Counted from the first letter of the stretch, positions 17,060 through 25,081 are shown. The stretch is 37,965 bases of DNA from an uncultured Ilumatobacter sp. (GCA_938091165.1 CALKNK010000032.1:1-37965); one strand, 5' to 3'. The notes: generated by a model not told the origin, from the letters alone. Numbers and translations: made by a program.

Positions 17060-18418
17060 CTAGCGCTGTGTCCAGCGTGAAACGTCGCGGATTCCGCTGC
17101 GTTGACGTAACGCAGCGCCCGCTGTTACAGCGTCGTCGACGAGTGCGCCGATGTCGACGGTCGTGAGTCTGCCGTCAGCGACAACCTTGTTTCCAGCGAC
17201 GTAGACATCCCGAACAGAGCGTCCGTCCGATCCCCAGATCAACTGCAGAACGGGATCGGGGCTTGCCGGGATCCATTCCACACGGGATCGATCGTGCACA
17301 ACAATGTCTGCCTGCTTGCCAACTTCGATTGATCCGACCTGATCTGCGATTCCGAGTGCTTGCGCTCCTCGGATCGTGAGGAGCTCAAGTGCGTCGTGGG
17401 CGCCGAAAACCGTGGGATCAAGATCGCGTTCTTTAGCCAAACCAGCGAACAGTGCTGCGGCTCGCACTCCGTCGACCATGTCGCCGGCGTTCTCCGAATC
17501 ACAGCCGAGCGCAAGTCGGCCGTCTCGTTGCCACAGGTCGAGGTGTCGAAATTCGCGGGAGAGTCCTTGCCCGAGCCGAATATACGCCCACGGACATGAC
17601 ACCACCGAAGTGCGGCTGTCGACGAGAAGGTCGACTTCCTCAGTATTGATGTGCACAGCGTGGGCGATGGTGAGATGAGGGCCGAGTACGCCGAGTGAGT
17701 CGAGGTGTACGACGGGCCGTGTTCCTGTTCGGGCGAGGTAGCTCTCGGCATCGCTAGTGCTCGGCGACAGATGGAAAGTCATGCCGACGTTCCGCTCGCG
17801 TGCGAGCGCTGTGGCGGCAATGACAAGTTCGTCCGACATGAGGTCGTGGCCGACGAGGCTCACCCAGCTGGAGACGAGGGGACCGGTGGCGAGGTCAAGC
17901 GCTGCAGTCTGACGTCCGATCACTTCGTCGACTGAACCCGTGAATGGGCCGTGCTCAATGTCCCATCCCCATGTGCCGATTGTGAGTCGGGCACCGACGC
18001 GCTCGGCCGCCTGAGCGATGCGGTCTGGGTGTGCAACGGTGCCGGCTTCAAACGTGGTCGTGATGCCATTGGATAAGGACTCGGCGAGCGTGAGTGTCGC
18101 TGAGAGTTCGTCGTCGTCACCGGTGTGTTCGGCGTGGACGGGTATGACCCAGGTGAAGATCGCCTCACCGGGTGCCAGGTCGTCAGGGATCGACGATTGG
18201 ATCAGCCGGTCACCAGTGAGGTGTTGATGCCCGTTGATGTATCCGGGGAGCAGTAGATCGGTGGCGGTTCCGCTGACCGGCGCATTTGGAAGCTTCGATT
18301 TGACAGTAGAGAAGGTGTCGACATGCGTGATCGTGGTGCCGTCGATTCCGATTGCGCCGTTAGTAATGATTTCGCGGCCAGGATTCATCGTGATGACGGT
18401 GCCCCGGATGACGTGCAT
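17060..18418 (-). CDS. amidohydrolase paralogue with altered HCP motif
   Basis: This 452-residue protein is a diverged relative of the preceding amidohydrolase and is convergent with it, 27 bases apart. It keeps H64/H66 (NGHQHLTGD), H216 (TFHLSP), H253 (IAHAVHI) and D307 (GCDSEN). In the place of the conserved VAHCP motif, however, it has VVSCPWAYIRLG, with S274 replacing the histidine. That suggests a changed reaction or specificity, since the metal ligands themselves look intact. It is divergent from the SnoaL-like gene across a 60-base gap. A hydrolase acting on a neighbouring intermediate is my best guess. Confidence 0.85.
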   Translation of the reverse strand: MHVIRGTVITMNPGREIITNGAIGIDGTTITHVDTFSTVKSKLPNAPVSGTATDLLLPGYINGHQHLTGDRLIQSSIPDDLAPGEAIFTWVIPVHAEHTGDDDELSATLTLAESLSNGITTTFEAGTVAHPDRIAQAAERVGARLTIGTWGWDIEHGPFTGSVDEVIGRQTAALDLATGPLVSSWVSLVGHDLMSDELVIAATALARERNVGMTFHLSPSTSDAESYLARTGTRPVVHLDSLGVLGPHLTIAHAVHINTEEVDLLVDSRTSVVSCPWAYIRLGQGLSREFRHLDLWQRDGRLALGCDSENAGDMVDGVRAAALFAGLAKERDLDPTVFGAHDALELLTIRGAQALGIADQVGSIEVGKQADIVVHDRSRVEWIPASPDPVLQLIWGSDGRSVRDVYVAGNKVVADGRLTTVDIGALVDDAVTAGAALRQRSGIRDVSRWTQR

Positions 18419-18478
18419 AGGAACACAATATTGGGGTTGGTACGGCCGAGCGGGTCGCAGCGTTTATCTTGACCGAGT

Positions 18479-18874
18479 ATGAGAACAGCCTCCGGTGTCG
18501 TGCAGGAGTACCTCGGCGCGTTTGTGCGTGGCGATCCCAATGAGATTGCAGGTTTTGTCGCGCCGGGGTTCCACAACGAACACCTCAGTTCTATTGCGTC
18601 GAGCTGCACCGGAAGAGACGAGTATCGGCGCCGTCTACCGGGCTTCTTGGCCGACTTTGCGGGTCGCAGCTACGAGGTGCAGGCAGTTGTTGAGCAAGCC
18701 AATGGCCTGGTCGTAGACGTAGTTGTGCGCTACTGCTTCCGAGCAACGTACGCAGGCGTTGAGATCGACATCCCGGGGGTTATGTGGTTCGTAGTCGAAG
18801 ATGGATTGATTTCGAAACGCACCGACGTGTGGGACAGCGGGGTCTTCCTGGCTCAGACCGCCGCGTCGGAGTGA
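18479..18874 (+). CDS. SnoaL-like / NTF2-fold protein
   Basis: This 131-residue single-domain protein matches the SnoaL-like NTF2 fold: an N-terminal helix VVQEYLGAFVRGDPNEIAGFVAPGF, a GRDEYRRRLPGFL helix and a C-terminal sheet ending GVMWFVVEDGLISKRTDVWD. Members include small cyclases, dehydratases and proteins without known activity. It is transcribed away from the second amidohydrolase and may share its control region (18419-18478). No catalytic assignment is possible. Confidence 0.72.
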   Translation: MRTASGVVQEYLGAFVRGDPNEIAGFVAPGFHNEHLSSIASSCTGRDEYRRRLPGFLADFAGRSYEVQAVVEQANGLVVDVVVRYCFRATYAGVEIDIPGVMWFVVEDGLISKRTDVWDSGVFLAQTAASE

Positions 18875-19235
18875 TTTGGTGACGGTTGGAGTCAGCCCTG
18901 GCGGCCAGCACGTTCGTCGGGCCCCGTCTCGTCTCGCAACGCACGCCGTTAACGTCGGAATGTCCCACCGGGCGAACGGGACGTTCGCAGTTCGCTAAAG
19001 AACTACACAGGATCGTATTCACACCGCGCTCTGCGCTAGGTAACGCCGCCTGAGTCATCGGGTTCCGGATTACTTCCCCGGGCAACTCGAACTTCTTGGA
19101 CGGCCACTCAATGTCAACGCCATTGGTGGGAGCGATTCGAGGCCGAATCACAGCCCTGGCCTGTTGAGCGTTCTCAGACGCTGAGCAGAGCCGTCTCCAA
19201 CGACTGCCTCAGCGGCGTCGATCTTGCGCTGGCCG
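18875..19235. other. intergenic stretch without a recognisable gene
   Basis: This gap of 361 bases lies between the convergent SnoaL-like and acyl-CoA dehydrogenase genes. A minus-strand frame of about 120 codons crosses it but overlaps the SnoaL gene and resembles nothing I recognise. I see no convincing terminator, repeat or RNA gene. It may be the remains of a lost gene. Confidence 0.5.
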
Positions 19236-20516
19236 TCATCGACGGCCTGATTGGCGCTGTTTGTAGTATTCCGCCGCCGACTTGAGGTCGGGGTTCGCCT
19301 CCAAAACCGGCTGCATTTTCGCCCAGGCAGCCTCAACTTTGTACGGGATGTATTCACGAGGGAAGTTTCCCTCGTGAGGCCGGTACTCCTTGAGGAGACG
19401 ACGAGCGACGGTTGCTTTGTGCACTTCATCTGCACCGTCAGCCAGGCCCATCGTGGGTGACCCCGCGAACATTTCCTGCAACGGCGTGAGGTCGGTGGTT
19501 CCAAGCGAGCCGTGGATGTGGAGTGCGTCGAATGAGATCTCTCGGAGCACCCGGGCCATGGTGAACTTGACGGCAGCGATGTCAGTACGCGCTTCTTGCG
19601 TCGAGCTCTGGTCAATTTTCCACGCCGTCTCCAATACAAAGAGTCGGAGCATGCGTAGCTTCGCGTACGAGTCCGCAATCTTTTGTTGGACCATCTGGTG
19701 ATCGCCGATGATCGAGCCATGTGACTCACGCGATAGCGCCCGCTCGCACATCATGTCGAATGCCAAGGTGCACTGCGCGATGGTCCGCATCGCATGGTGG
19801 ATACGGCCACCGCCGAGGCGACGTTGGGCGAGTACTTTTGCGCCATCTTTCGGACCGAGGAGATGGTCGGCGGGGATGCGGACGTCGTGGTATTTGATGT
19901 GGTTGTGGTTACGAGGCTCGGGCATGATCTCGACGCCTGGAGTATCGCGGGGGACAACGTACATCCCGTTTGTACACATGACGAAGAGGATGTCGGCCAC
20001 GCGCCCTGCACTGGTGAACCACTTTTCGCCGTTGATGACCCACTCATCGCCATCTTGTACTGCGGTCGTCTTGAATAGGTTGGGATCAGAGCCACCTTGG
20101 GGCTCTGTCATTGAGTACGCGGAGAACATCTCTTGGTTGATCAATGGTGTTAACCATCGTTGCTTCTGTTCGTCGGTGCCGTAGGCGGCCAACATCTCCA
20201 TGTTGCCCGTGTCGGGTGCCGCCGCACCGAATAGCTGCGGGGCTGCAGGATATTTACCAAGAATCTCGTTGACGAGTGCGAGCTTGAGCTGTCCGAATCC
20301 GGGGCCGCCAAGCTCCTCGTCAAGGAAGAGTGCCCACAGGCCTTGGTCTTTGACTTCTTGCTGGAGCTCGCGCACGTAGCTTTTGACCGCATCATTCGGC
20401 CAGCGCACGGCGTGAGGGAAAACCCGGTGCAGCGGCTCGACCTTCTCGTCGCAGAACTGTTGGATCCAGTCCAGCTTCGTCTGGAATTCTGGGTCGGTCG
20501 AGAAGTCCCATGCCAT
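19236..20516 (-). CDS. acyl-CoA dehydrogenase
   Basis: This 426-residue flavoenzyme has the family layout: an N-terminal helical domain (MAWDFSTDPEFQ, then ELGGPGFGQLKLALVNE), the middle segment FSAYSMTEPQGGSDP and GEKWFTSAGRVADIL, and the C-terminal helix with MGLADGADEVHKATVARRLL. The GADEVHK stretch resembles the ACAD10/11-like group. It lies downstream of badI and badH on the same strand, 246 bases from badI, so it may introduce the double bond that BadH and BadI pathways require. I prefer ATG 20516; GTG 20525 is the alternative. Role in alicyclic acid oxidation is inference from neighbours. Confidence 0.9.
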   Translation of the reverse strand: MAWDFSTDPEFQTKLDWIQQFCDEKVEPLHRVFPHAVRWPNDAVKSYVRELQQEVKDQGLWALFLDEELGGPGFGQLKLALVNEILGKYPAAPQLFGAAAPDTGNMEMLAAYGTDEQKQRWLTPLINQEMFSAYSMTEPQGGSDPNLFKTTAVQDGDEWVINGEKWFTSAGRVADILFVMCTNGMYVVPRDTPGVEIMPEPRNHNHIKYHDVRIPADHLLGPKDGAKVLAQRRLGGGRIHHAMRTIAQCTLAFDMMCERALSRESHGSIIGDHQMVQQKIADSYAKLRMLRLFVLETAWKIDQSSTQEARTDIAAVKFTMARVLREISFDALHIHGSLGTTDLTPLQEMFAGSPTMGLADGADEVHKATVARRLLKEYRPHEGNFPREYIPYKVEAAWAKMQPVLEANPDLKSAAEYYKQRQSGRR

Positions 20517-20762
20517 GGGAGCCACATTGGCACGATTGTCATCAACATCAGCGACTCAGCTGATCAGCATGTGCACGATGATCGCAGTTCGCAGCGAAGG
20601 CCAAGCGAGCTGGTGGTCACGATCGAACCTCCGGTTGGAGGCGAATGCAGTGAACAACTCGTCTGAAGTTCCCCGATTCCGATGGAGACAGTCGTGCCTG
20701 CTTCTGCGACGCGACGTTGGAACTCCTGGCTGACCGGCTGGTGAAGCGCTTCGAAAGCCGGG

Positions 20763-21548
20763 CTAGTTCACGAACTGGCGGAAGTTCGGCTTGCGCTTCT
20801 CTTTGAACGCGTTGACACCTTCCTGCGACTCGGCGGTCCCGTAATACAGGTTGGTCGCGTACATGCCCATCCCTGCGATTCCGGCCTGGTGGGCCGTGTC
20901 CATGTTGAACGAGCGTTTGGCGATCGCAATCGCTGTGGGGCTCTTCTCGCAGATCTCTTTCGCCCACTGCTCAACGGTGGCGTCGAGTTCGTCGTCGGGT
21001 ACGCAAGTGTTCGCAAGCCCCATCTCCTCGGCTTGCCGTCCGGAATAGCGGCGGCAGAGGTACCAGATCTCCCGAGCCTTCTTCTCGCCGATGACGCGAG
21101 CGAGGAACGTGGTGCCGTACCCGGCGTCGACTGAACCCATGGATGGACCGACTTGTCCGAAGATCGCCGACTCTCCACAGATCGTTAGATCGCAGATGGT
21201 CGCGAGAACGTTGCCGCCGCCGATCGCGTAGCCCTGCACCTTGGCGATCACGGGAACTGGAACGTCGCGGATCGCGGCGTGCATCTCTTCGACCGGCATG
21301 CCGACCGTGCCGCGCCCGTCGTACTGCTGGCCATCGTGAACCGACTGATCGCCGCCGGTACAGAATGCCCGGTCGCCAGCCCCGGCGAAGACGATGACAC
21401 CAACGTCAGAGTCGAAGCCAACGCGTCCGAAAGCATGAATGAGTTCTTCGCAGGTCTGGCCCCGAAAGGCATTCATGACCTTGGGCCGATTGATGGTGAT
21501 GTAGGCAACATGGTCACGCTTGTTGACCGTGATATCGGTGTAGTCCAT
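20763..21548 (-). CDS. badI: 2-ketocyclohexanecarboxyl-CoA hydrolase BadI
   Basis: This 261-residue crotonase-fold protein closely follows the BadI sequence I know from Rhodopseudomonas palustris: MNAFRG.TC.ELI, AGAGDRAFCTGGDQS, DGRGTVG.P.EE.H, VQGYAIGGGNVLATICDLTIC and the tail AIAKRSFNMDTAHQAGIAGMGMY. BadI opens the six-membered ring of 2-ketocyclohexanecarboxyl-CoA by hydrolysis to pimelyl-CoA. The start has an AAGGA site nine bases upstream. badH lies 63 bases upstream on the same strand. MenB, the nearest relative, lacks this tail, so BadI is strongly favoured. Confidence 0.92.
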   Translation of the reverse strand: MDYTDITVNKRDHVAYITINRPKVMNAFRGQTCEELIHAFGRVGFDSDVGVIVFAGAGDRAFCTGGDQSVHDGQQYDGRGTVGMPVEEMHAAIRDVPVPVIAKVQGYAIGGGNVLATICDLTICGESAIFGQVGPSMGSVDAGYGTTFLARVIGEKKAREIWYLCRRYSGRQAEEMGLANTCVPDDELDATVEQWAKEICEKSPTAIAIAKRSFNMDTAHQAGIAGMGMYATNLYYGTAESQEGVNAFKEKRKPNFRQFVN

Positions 21549-21611
21549 CGTTGTGTTCCTTGTCGTTGTTGTCGTTGGTGGGGGTGCAGTGATTCGGTGT
21601 GGCGACGGCGA

Positions 21612-22379
21612 TTAGCCGGCCATGGTGAGGCCGCCGGACACGCTGAGGACTTGGCCGGTCACGAATTCGGCAGCGTCGCTTGCGAAGAAGAGCACTGCGC
21701 CGGCGAGGTCGTCCGGTTGGCCGATGCGTCCAATCGGAATGGATCGACGGAATGCCTCGCGCAGCTTCTCGGGGTTGGCAGCAGCATCGGTGACGCTGGC
21801 GAGGAGCGCCGTGTCGGTCGGGCCCGGGCAGACGACGTTGAAGGTGATGCCGTTGCGGGAGTGTTCGCGCGCCATCGTCTTGGAGAAGGCGACGATCCCG
21901 GCCTTGCATGCGGCGTACACCGCTTCGCCTGATGAGCCAACGCGGGCCGCATCTGATGAGATGTTGACGACGCGACCGACCCCTCGTTCAACCATGGCTG
22001 GCAGTACGGCGTGGTGCATGTTGAGCGCTCCGACCAAGTTGATGTCGATCAGGCGTGACCAGTCGTCGGGCTGGGTGTCGAGGAACGGCACGAACAGGTC
22101 CCAGCCCGCGTTGTTGACCAGGACATCGATCGGCCCAAGGTCGGCAACGGTGCGTTCAACGGCAGCGTCGACGGACGATCGTTCGGTGATGTCGCACGCG
22201 ATCGCGAGGGCGTGAGAACCGTCTGCGGTGAGCGTTTCGGCGACAGCGTTTGCAGCGCGTTCATCTCGATCGAGGACGGCGACGGCGGCTCCTTCTGCAG
22301 CGAAGCGTCGGCAGAGGGCGCTCCCGATACCGCCACCGCCGCCGGTCACGATCACGGTCTTGCCGTCAAATCTACTCAT
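21612..22379 (-). CDS. badH: 2-hydroxycyclohexanecarboxyl-CoA dehydrogenase BadH
   Basis: This 255-residue short-chain dehydrogenase has the NAD motif GGGGGIG at residues 13-19, NNAG at 89-92 and the catalytic Y155-x3-K159, plus S141/S142. Stretches such as NNAGWDLF.PF, MHHAVLP.MVER, DAARVGSSGEAVYAACK and NVVCPGPTDTALLA are those I know from BadH. It oxidises the 2-hydroxy ring intermediate to the ketone that BadI opens. ATG 22379 is preceded by AAGGAGAA. An upstream start would overlap the promoter shared with the MarR gene. Next to BadI and a MarR regulator, the assignment is strong. Confidence 0.92.
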   Translation of the reverse strand: MSRFDGKTVIVTGGGGGIGSALCRRFAAEGAAVAVLDRDERAANAVAETLTADGSHALAIACDITERSSVDAAVERTVADLGPIDVLVNNAGWDLFVPFLDTQPDDWSRLIDINLVGALNMHHAVLPAMVERGVGRVVNISSDAARVGSSGEAVYAACKAGIVAFSKTMAREHSRNGITFNVVCPGPTDTALLASVTDAAANPEKLREAFRRSIPIGRIGQPDDLAGAVLFFASDAAEFVTGQVLSVSGGLTMAG

Positions 22380-22411
22380 TGGCTTCTCCTTCAGTCGTTG
22401 CGTTCGATGTA

Positions 22412-22423
22412 ACATGATCTTGT
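22412..22423. promoter_or_regulatory. candidate BadR (MarR-family) operator
   Basis: In the 85-base divergent region between badH and the MarR gene, ACATGATCTTGT forms an imperfect inverted repeat (one mismatched pair) around GATC. The flanking bases TGTCAT and TTGTCA add TTGTCA-type half sites. Size and position suit a MarR dimer. Evidence is symmetry and location only. Confidence 0.4.
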
Positions 22424-22464
22424 CATAGTTGTCAGCCGCTGAACTCACTGGAAGTGGACTCCAC

Positions 22465-23022
22465 ATGCATGAAGCACATCAAGTTGGGAACGATTTTTTC
22501 ACAAATGACCGAAACGGTCCCCGTGGTGCTCGCTTCGAGTTGGCCAACCTCTTGTTCTTCCGTCTGTACCAATGCGCAAACTTGTTGCATAAAACGGGAA
22601 CCAAGGCGGTGGAGTCGGAAGGGTTGACGACGCAACGTTGGGCCGTGTTGGGAGCGCTCTCGCGGCCCGAGTCAGCCGATGGCATGGCGGTGGGTGATCT
22701 CGCGAAGTTTCTGAAGGTGAGTCGGCAGAGTCTCGCCGGGGTGATGAAACATCTCGAGGACGACGAGCTCATCGGAAGCGAGACCGATCCCTCAGATGGC
22801 CGGTCGCGCCGTATTCGACTGACCGCACGCGGGGCTGAGCGGTGGCATGCCCGGGCGCTCCCGTTGATCGACGATTACTACGAACAGGCCGCCGCCGGTT
22901 TGTCGATCGAAGACATGAGCCACGCGTTGCACTACTTCAGTCGACTGCTCGAGAACATGACCGACATCGACAGCCGCGTTGAACTCAGCACACCCAACCA
23001 CAACCCGCGAGGGGGCCAATGA
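22465..23022 (+). CDS. badR: MarR-family regulator, BadR-like
   Basis: This protein of 185 residues from ATG 22465 has a winged helix-turn-helix in the middle: LTTQRWAVLGALSRPE, then VGDLAKFLKVSRQSLAGVMKHLEDDELI and the wing DPSDGRSRRIRLTARG. In R. palustris, BadR is a MarR repressor next to badHI that responds to a ring intermediate. The divergent position here is the same, so the name is proposed on context. An earlier TTG at 22429 is in frame but less likely. The stop overlaps the LLM gene start (ATGA at 23019-23022). Confidence 0.75.
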   Translation: MHEAHQVGNDFFTNDRNGPRGARFELANLLFFRLYQCANLLHKTGTKAVESEGLTTQRWAVLGALSRPESADGMAVGDLAKFLKVSRQSLAGVMKHLEDDELIGSETDPSDGRSRRIRLTARGAERWHARALPLIDDYYEQAAAGLSIEDMSHALHYFSRLLENMTDIDSRVELSTPNHNPRGGQ

Positions 23023-23501
23023 AGATTGATCTGATGGTGGGTTTAAGCCGTTGGGCTGACACCGCAACCCTTGCTCGCGAGGTCGAAGCAGCGGGACTCT
23101 CGGGGATGGTCTTCACCGAAACGGGTCAAACCCCGTGGCTGAGTATCGCTGCAGCCGCCACGGCCGCACCTTCGCTCACCTACTCCACTGGTATCGCCGT
23201 CGCGTTCGGGATGAGTCCGATGGTTGCGGCATCGCTGGCTTGGGAGCTGGCCGACAATACCGGGGGACGATTCCGGCTCGGGCTGGGAAGCCAGGTCCGG
23301 GCACACGTCGAGCGTCGCTACGGCGCGGAGTTCGACCCACCTGTCGAGCGGATGACGGGAATCGAACCCGCGTTCTCAGCTTGGGAACTGCGCTTCGATG
23401 CTGATCGCATCGTGCCTGCGTGTGGGCTGTTTCGCCTGGTCAGCGCCGGTTCTCGAACGTGCCGTTGTTGTGCGTTGTTGCACCGTATTGCGCCCTGTTG
23501 A
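23019..23501 (+). pseudogene. LLM-class (F420-type) oxidoreductase, cut off by a tRNA fragment
   Basis: The first 112 or so codons encode the beginning of a luciferase-like, probably F420-dependent oxidoreductase (MKIDLMVGLSRWADTA, TETGQTPWLSIAAAA, LGLGSQVRAHVERRYGAEF). Full-length relatives are about 300-330 residues. From about 23347 the DNA is the reverse of a tRNA-Gly 3' half, and the rest of the frame (MTGIEPAFSAWE onwards) is not LLM protein. The start overlaps the badR stop. The enzyme would lack most of its barrel and is surely inactive; its missing part is not elsewhere in the window. Confidence 0.8.
23347..23387 (-). other. 3' half of tRNA-Gly(CCC): putative attachment-site core
   Basis: Read on the minus strand, the 41 bases run from the anticodon loop TTCCCAA through the T arm CGGGTTCGATTCCCG to the acceptor strand CATCCGC with discriminator T. 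This matches the 3' half of actinobacterial tRNA-Gly with anticodon CCC. The 5' half is absent and the terminal CCA is not encoded. A 3' tRNA piece of this length is the usual core of tyrosine-integrase attachment sites. Confidence 0.75.
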
Positions 23502-23508
23502 GCGCTGT

Positions 23509-23533
23509 TCTAGGCACGGATTAGGCACGGAGT
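23509..23533 (+). repeat. TAGGCACGGA direct repeats, left copy
   Basis: Two tandem units read TAGGCACGGAT and TAGGCACGGAG, directly adjacent (offset 11 bases), 120 bases from the tRNA fragment. The preceding stretch also holds the near-repeats CGTTGTTGTG and CGTTGTTGCA. This resembles arm-type binding sites of a tyrosine integrase. A matching pair is at 37434. Confidence 0.55.
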
Positions 23534-23551
23534 TTTCTGGCGCCGGTGGCG

Positions 23552-24100
23552 TTACCGAAGCCGCTCGACCGTCCGTGGGATGTATTGCTCGAGGATCTTC
23601 AGTAGGTCGTCCGGTGTCATCGGAGGTCGGTTTCGCCGGTCTGCCATTTCGATGATCGCATCGCCGACGACAGTGGGTAGCTCGTCGAGCAGTTCGCCGA
23701 TGAGGTCGTCGAGCGACATGGCAACGATGCCGTGTGGTGCGCAGGCTGACGGAGGGAAGTGCCGCAGGTTCTCGGTCACGATCACGTCGGCGCCGACGGT
23801 GACGGCGGTTGCGAGCACGTGTCGATCGTTGACGTCGTTGGTCATCTCTTCGACGAGCGAATCGGATGGAGCAGGAGTACTTGCGCCATCGAGCGCCCGG
23901 TTCATCAGGACGAAGCGCTGGGTGATCTTGTCGGGATCGAGGTCGGGTCGGTTGGTCGTCAGGTTGCGAACGGCCTCGTCAAGGATTGCCTCGGACCAGT
24001 GCGGTCGGTAGGCGTCTCGTACGGCGAGTGTGACGAGGAGATCGGTGGGTGTGATGCCGTAGAGGACGTTCGCGTCGAGGACAGCGATGATCCGACTCAT
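23552..24100 (-). CDS. PIN-domain protein, probable toxin ribonuclease
   Basis: This 182-residue protein begins with the PIN hallmark IAVLDANVLYG (D9) and continues with further acidic positions, including NDRHVLATAV and DVIVTENLRHFP, which form the metal site of these RNases. It is 15 bases downstream of a small helix-turn-helix gene on the same strand, the usual antitoxin-toxin order. The length is longer than VapC (about 130) and fits the COG1569-like PIN group with an extra C-terminal helix region. Likely to cleave RNA when released from its partner. Confidence 0.8.
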   Translation of the reverse strand: MSRIIAVLDANVLYGITPTDLLVTLAVRDAYRPHWSEAILDEAVRNLTTNRPDLDPDKITQRFVLMNRALDGASTPAPSDSLVEEMTNDVNDRHVLATAVTVGADVIVTENLRHFPPSACAPHGIVAMSLDDLIGELLDELPTVVGDAIIEMADRRNRPPMTPDDLLKILEQYIPRTVERLR

Positions 24101-24115
24101 CGCAGAGTGCCTTCC

Positions 24116-24505
24116 CTACAGGTCCATGCCGGTGTCGTCAGCGAGCTGCTGAATTTCTGCAAGTGCTACTCGGCTCGCAGCATCGCGTTGCGTCTTGTAC
24201 GCGAGTAGATCAGCCAGAGCGAGTCGGCGATGTGAGCCCGCCATGTGGTGCGGGATGGATCCTCCGTCGACGAGCTTCACGACGTGGGGTCGACTGACGT
24301 TGAGCAACTCTGCAGCCTCGGCAGTGGTGAGCACAGCGGAGGAAGACATCACCGTCACCTCGTTACCGGCGCGCAACTCAGCGACGATTCCCTGCAAGGC
24401 CTTACGGAGCGAGGCGGGCAGTTCGAGGACGCCAGCATCGAGCTGCGCAGCGACCTGCTCGGCTGCTTCGGCGTCGAGCGCACTTGGATTGATTGTCGAC
24501 AACAT
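24116..24505 (-). CDS. helix-turn-helix (excisionase-type) protein, probable antitoxin
   Basis: The 129-residue product has a MerR/excisionase-type DNA-binding motif in its C-terminal half (LTTAEAAELLNVSRPHVVKLVDGGSIPHHMAGSHRRLALADLLAYK). The N-terminal half is helical and acidic. ATG 24505 is preceded by AAGGAG at good spacing. It lies directly upstream of the PIN gene, so it most likely binds and neutralises that toxin and represses the pair. Excisionase function for the surrounding element is less likely but cannot be excluded. Confidence 0.8.
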   Translation of the reverse strand: MLSTINPSALDAEAAEQVAAQLDAGVLELPASLRKALQGIVAELRAGNEVTVMSSSAVLTTAEAAELLNVSRPHVVKLVDGGSIPHHMAGSHRRLALADLLAYKTQRDAASRVALAEIQQLADDTGMDL

Positions 24506-25081
24506 CACGTTCTCCTTCAACTCGCAACGTTAGTTCGCAAACGAAACAAACGCAACGATCGTATGCTTGGATGCTGGGGAAGTGGAACCACGAGTGCGAG
24601 GCGCGGTTCAGGACGTTCCCGACGGCGATCTGCACGCGATGATGCCGGTCGAGTCATGTCAGTTCGGTCGAGCCGAGAGCTGAGCGACTCGTCAGTGGCG
24701 GGCAGTGATCATGTGGATGTAGCGGTACATGGCCTGATCGACGCGTTCGTGGTCGCCAGGAGTTCGTGCTGCTCGGTGCTGCCGATCTCGTCGTGTCCTC
24801 ATTCGAACGGAACGGTGAGCCAGTGCCGCCCGAGGTACAGGAGCCGGATCTTGAACGGTTGCATCACGTACTGCTCGGCGACACCCTCCGGCTCGGCGGG
24901 CGGGAGCTGCTCGAGCGTTCCGGTGAATCCGCCCCATCCGACGTCGAGACGCTGGGCGAGTTCGTCGAGGTAGGCATTGAGTGTGAGATCGGTGTGACGC
25001 GCCGCATCGAGATCGGTCGTGAAACGACCGGCGGCTTCACCGACGCGCACTACTCGGGGTGGTGGTCGATTGGCTCCTTGA
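24506..25081 (-). pseudogene. broken-gene stretch including an AbiEii-like nucleotidyltransferase remnant
   Basis: No intact gene is visible. On the minus strand, 24799-25093 encodes TTDLDAARHTDLTLNAYLDEL, VGWGGFTGTLEQLP and FKIRLLYLGRHWLTVPFE. This pattern resembles the start of AbiEii/AbiGii-type nucleotidyltransferases. A TGA then interrupts, yet the same frame continues as GHDEIGSTEQHELL before a second break. A further minus-strand piece ends DQAMYRYIHMITARH near 24.69 kb, and another (QIAVGNVLNRASHSWFHFPS) lies near 24.6 kb; I do not recognise either. The stretch reads as decayed accessory genes. Confidence 0.45.

Noticed and set aside
18780..19151. A 123-codon minus-strand frame between the SnoaL-like and acyl-CoA dehydrogenase genes
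   Set aside because: It overlaps the SnoaL-like coding end and resembles no family I know; insufficient support.
23330..23420. A complete tRNA-Gly gene on the minus strand
   Set aside because: Only the 3' half from the anticodon loop on is present; the D arm and 5' acceptor strand are absent.
23509..23533. CRISPR-like or simple tandem array
   Set aside because: Only two short units with no unique spacers; an integrase arm site explains it better.
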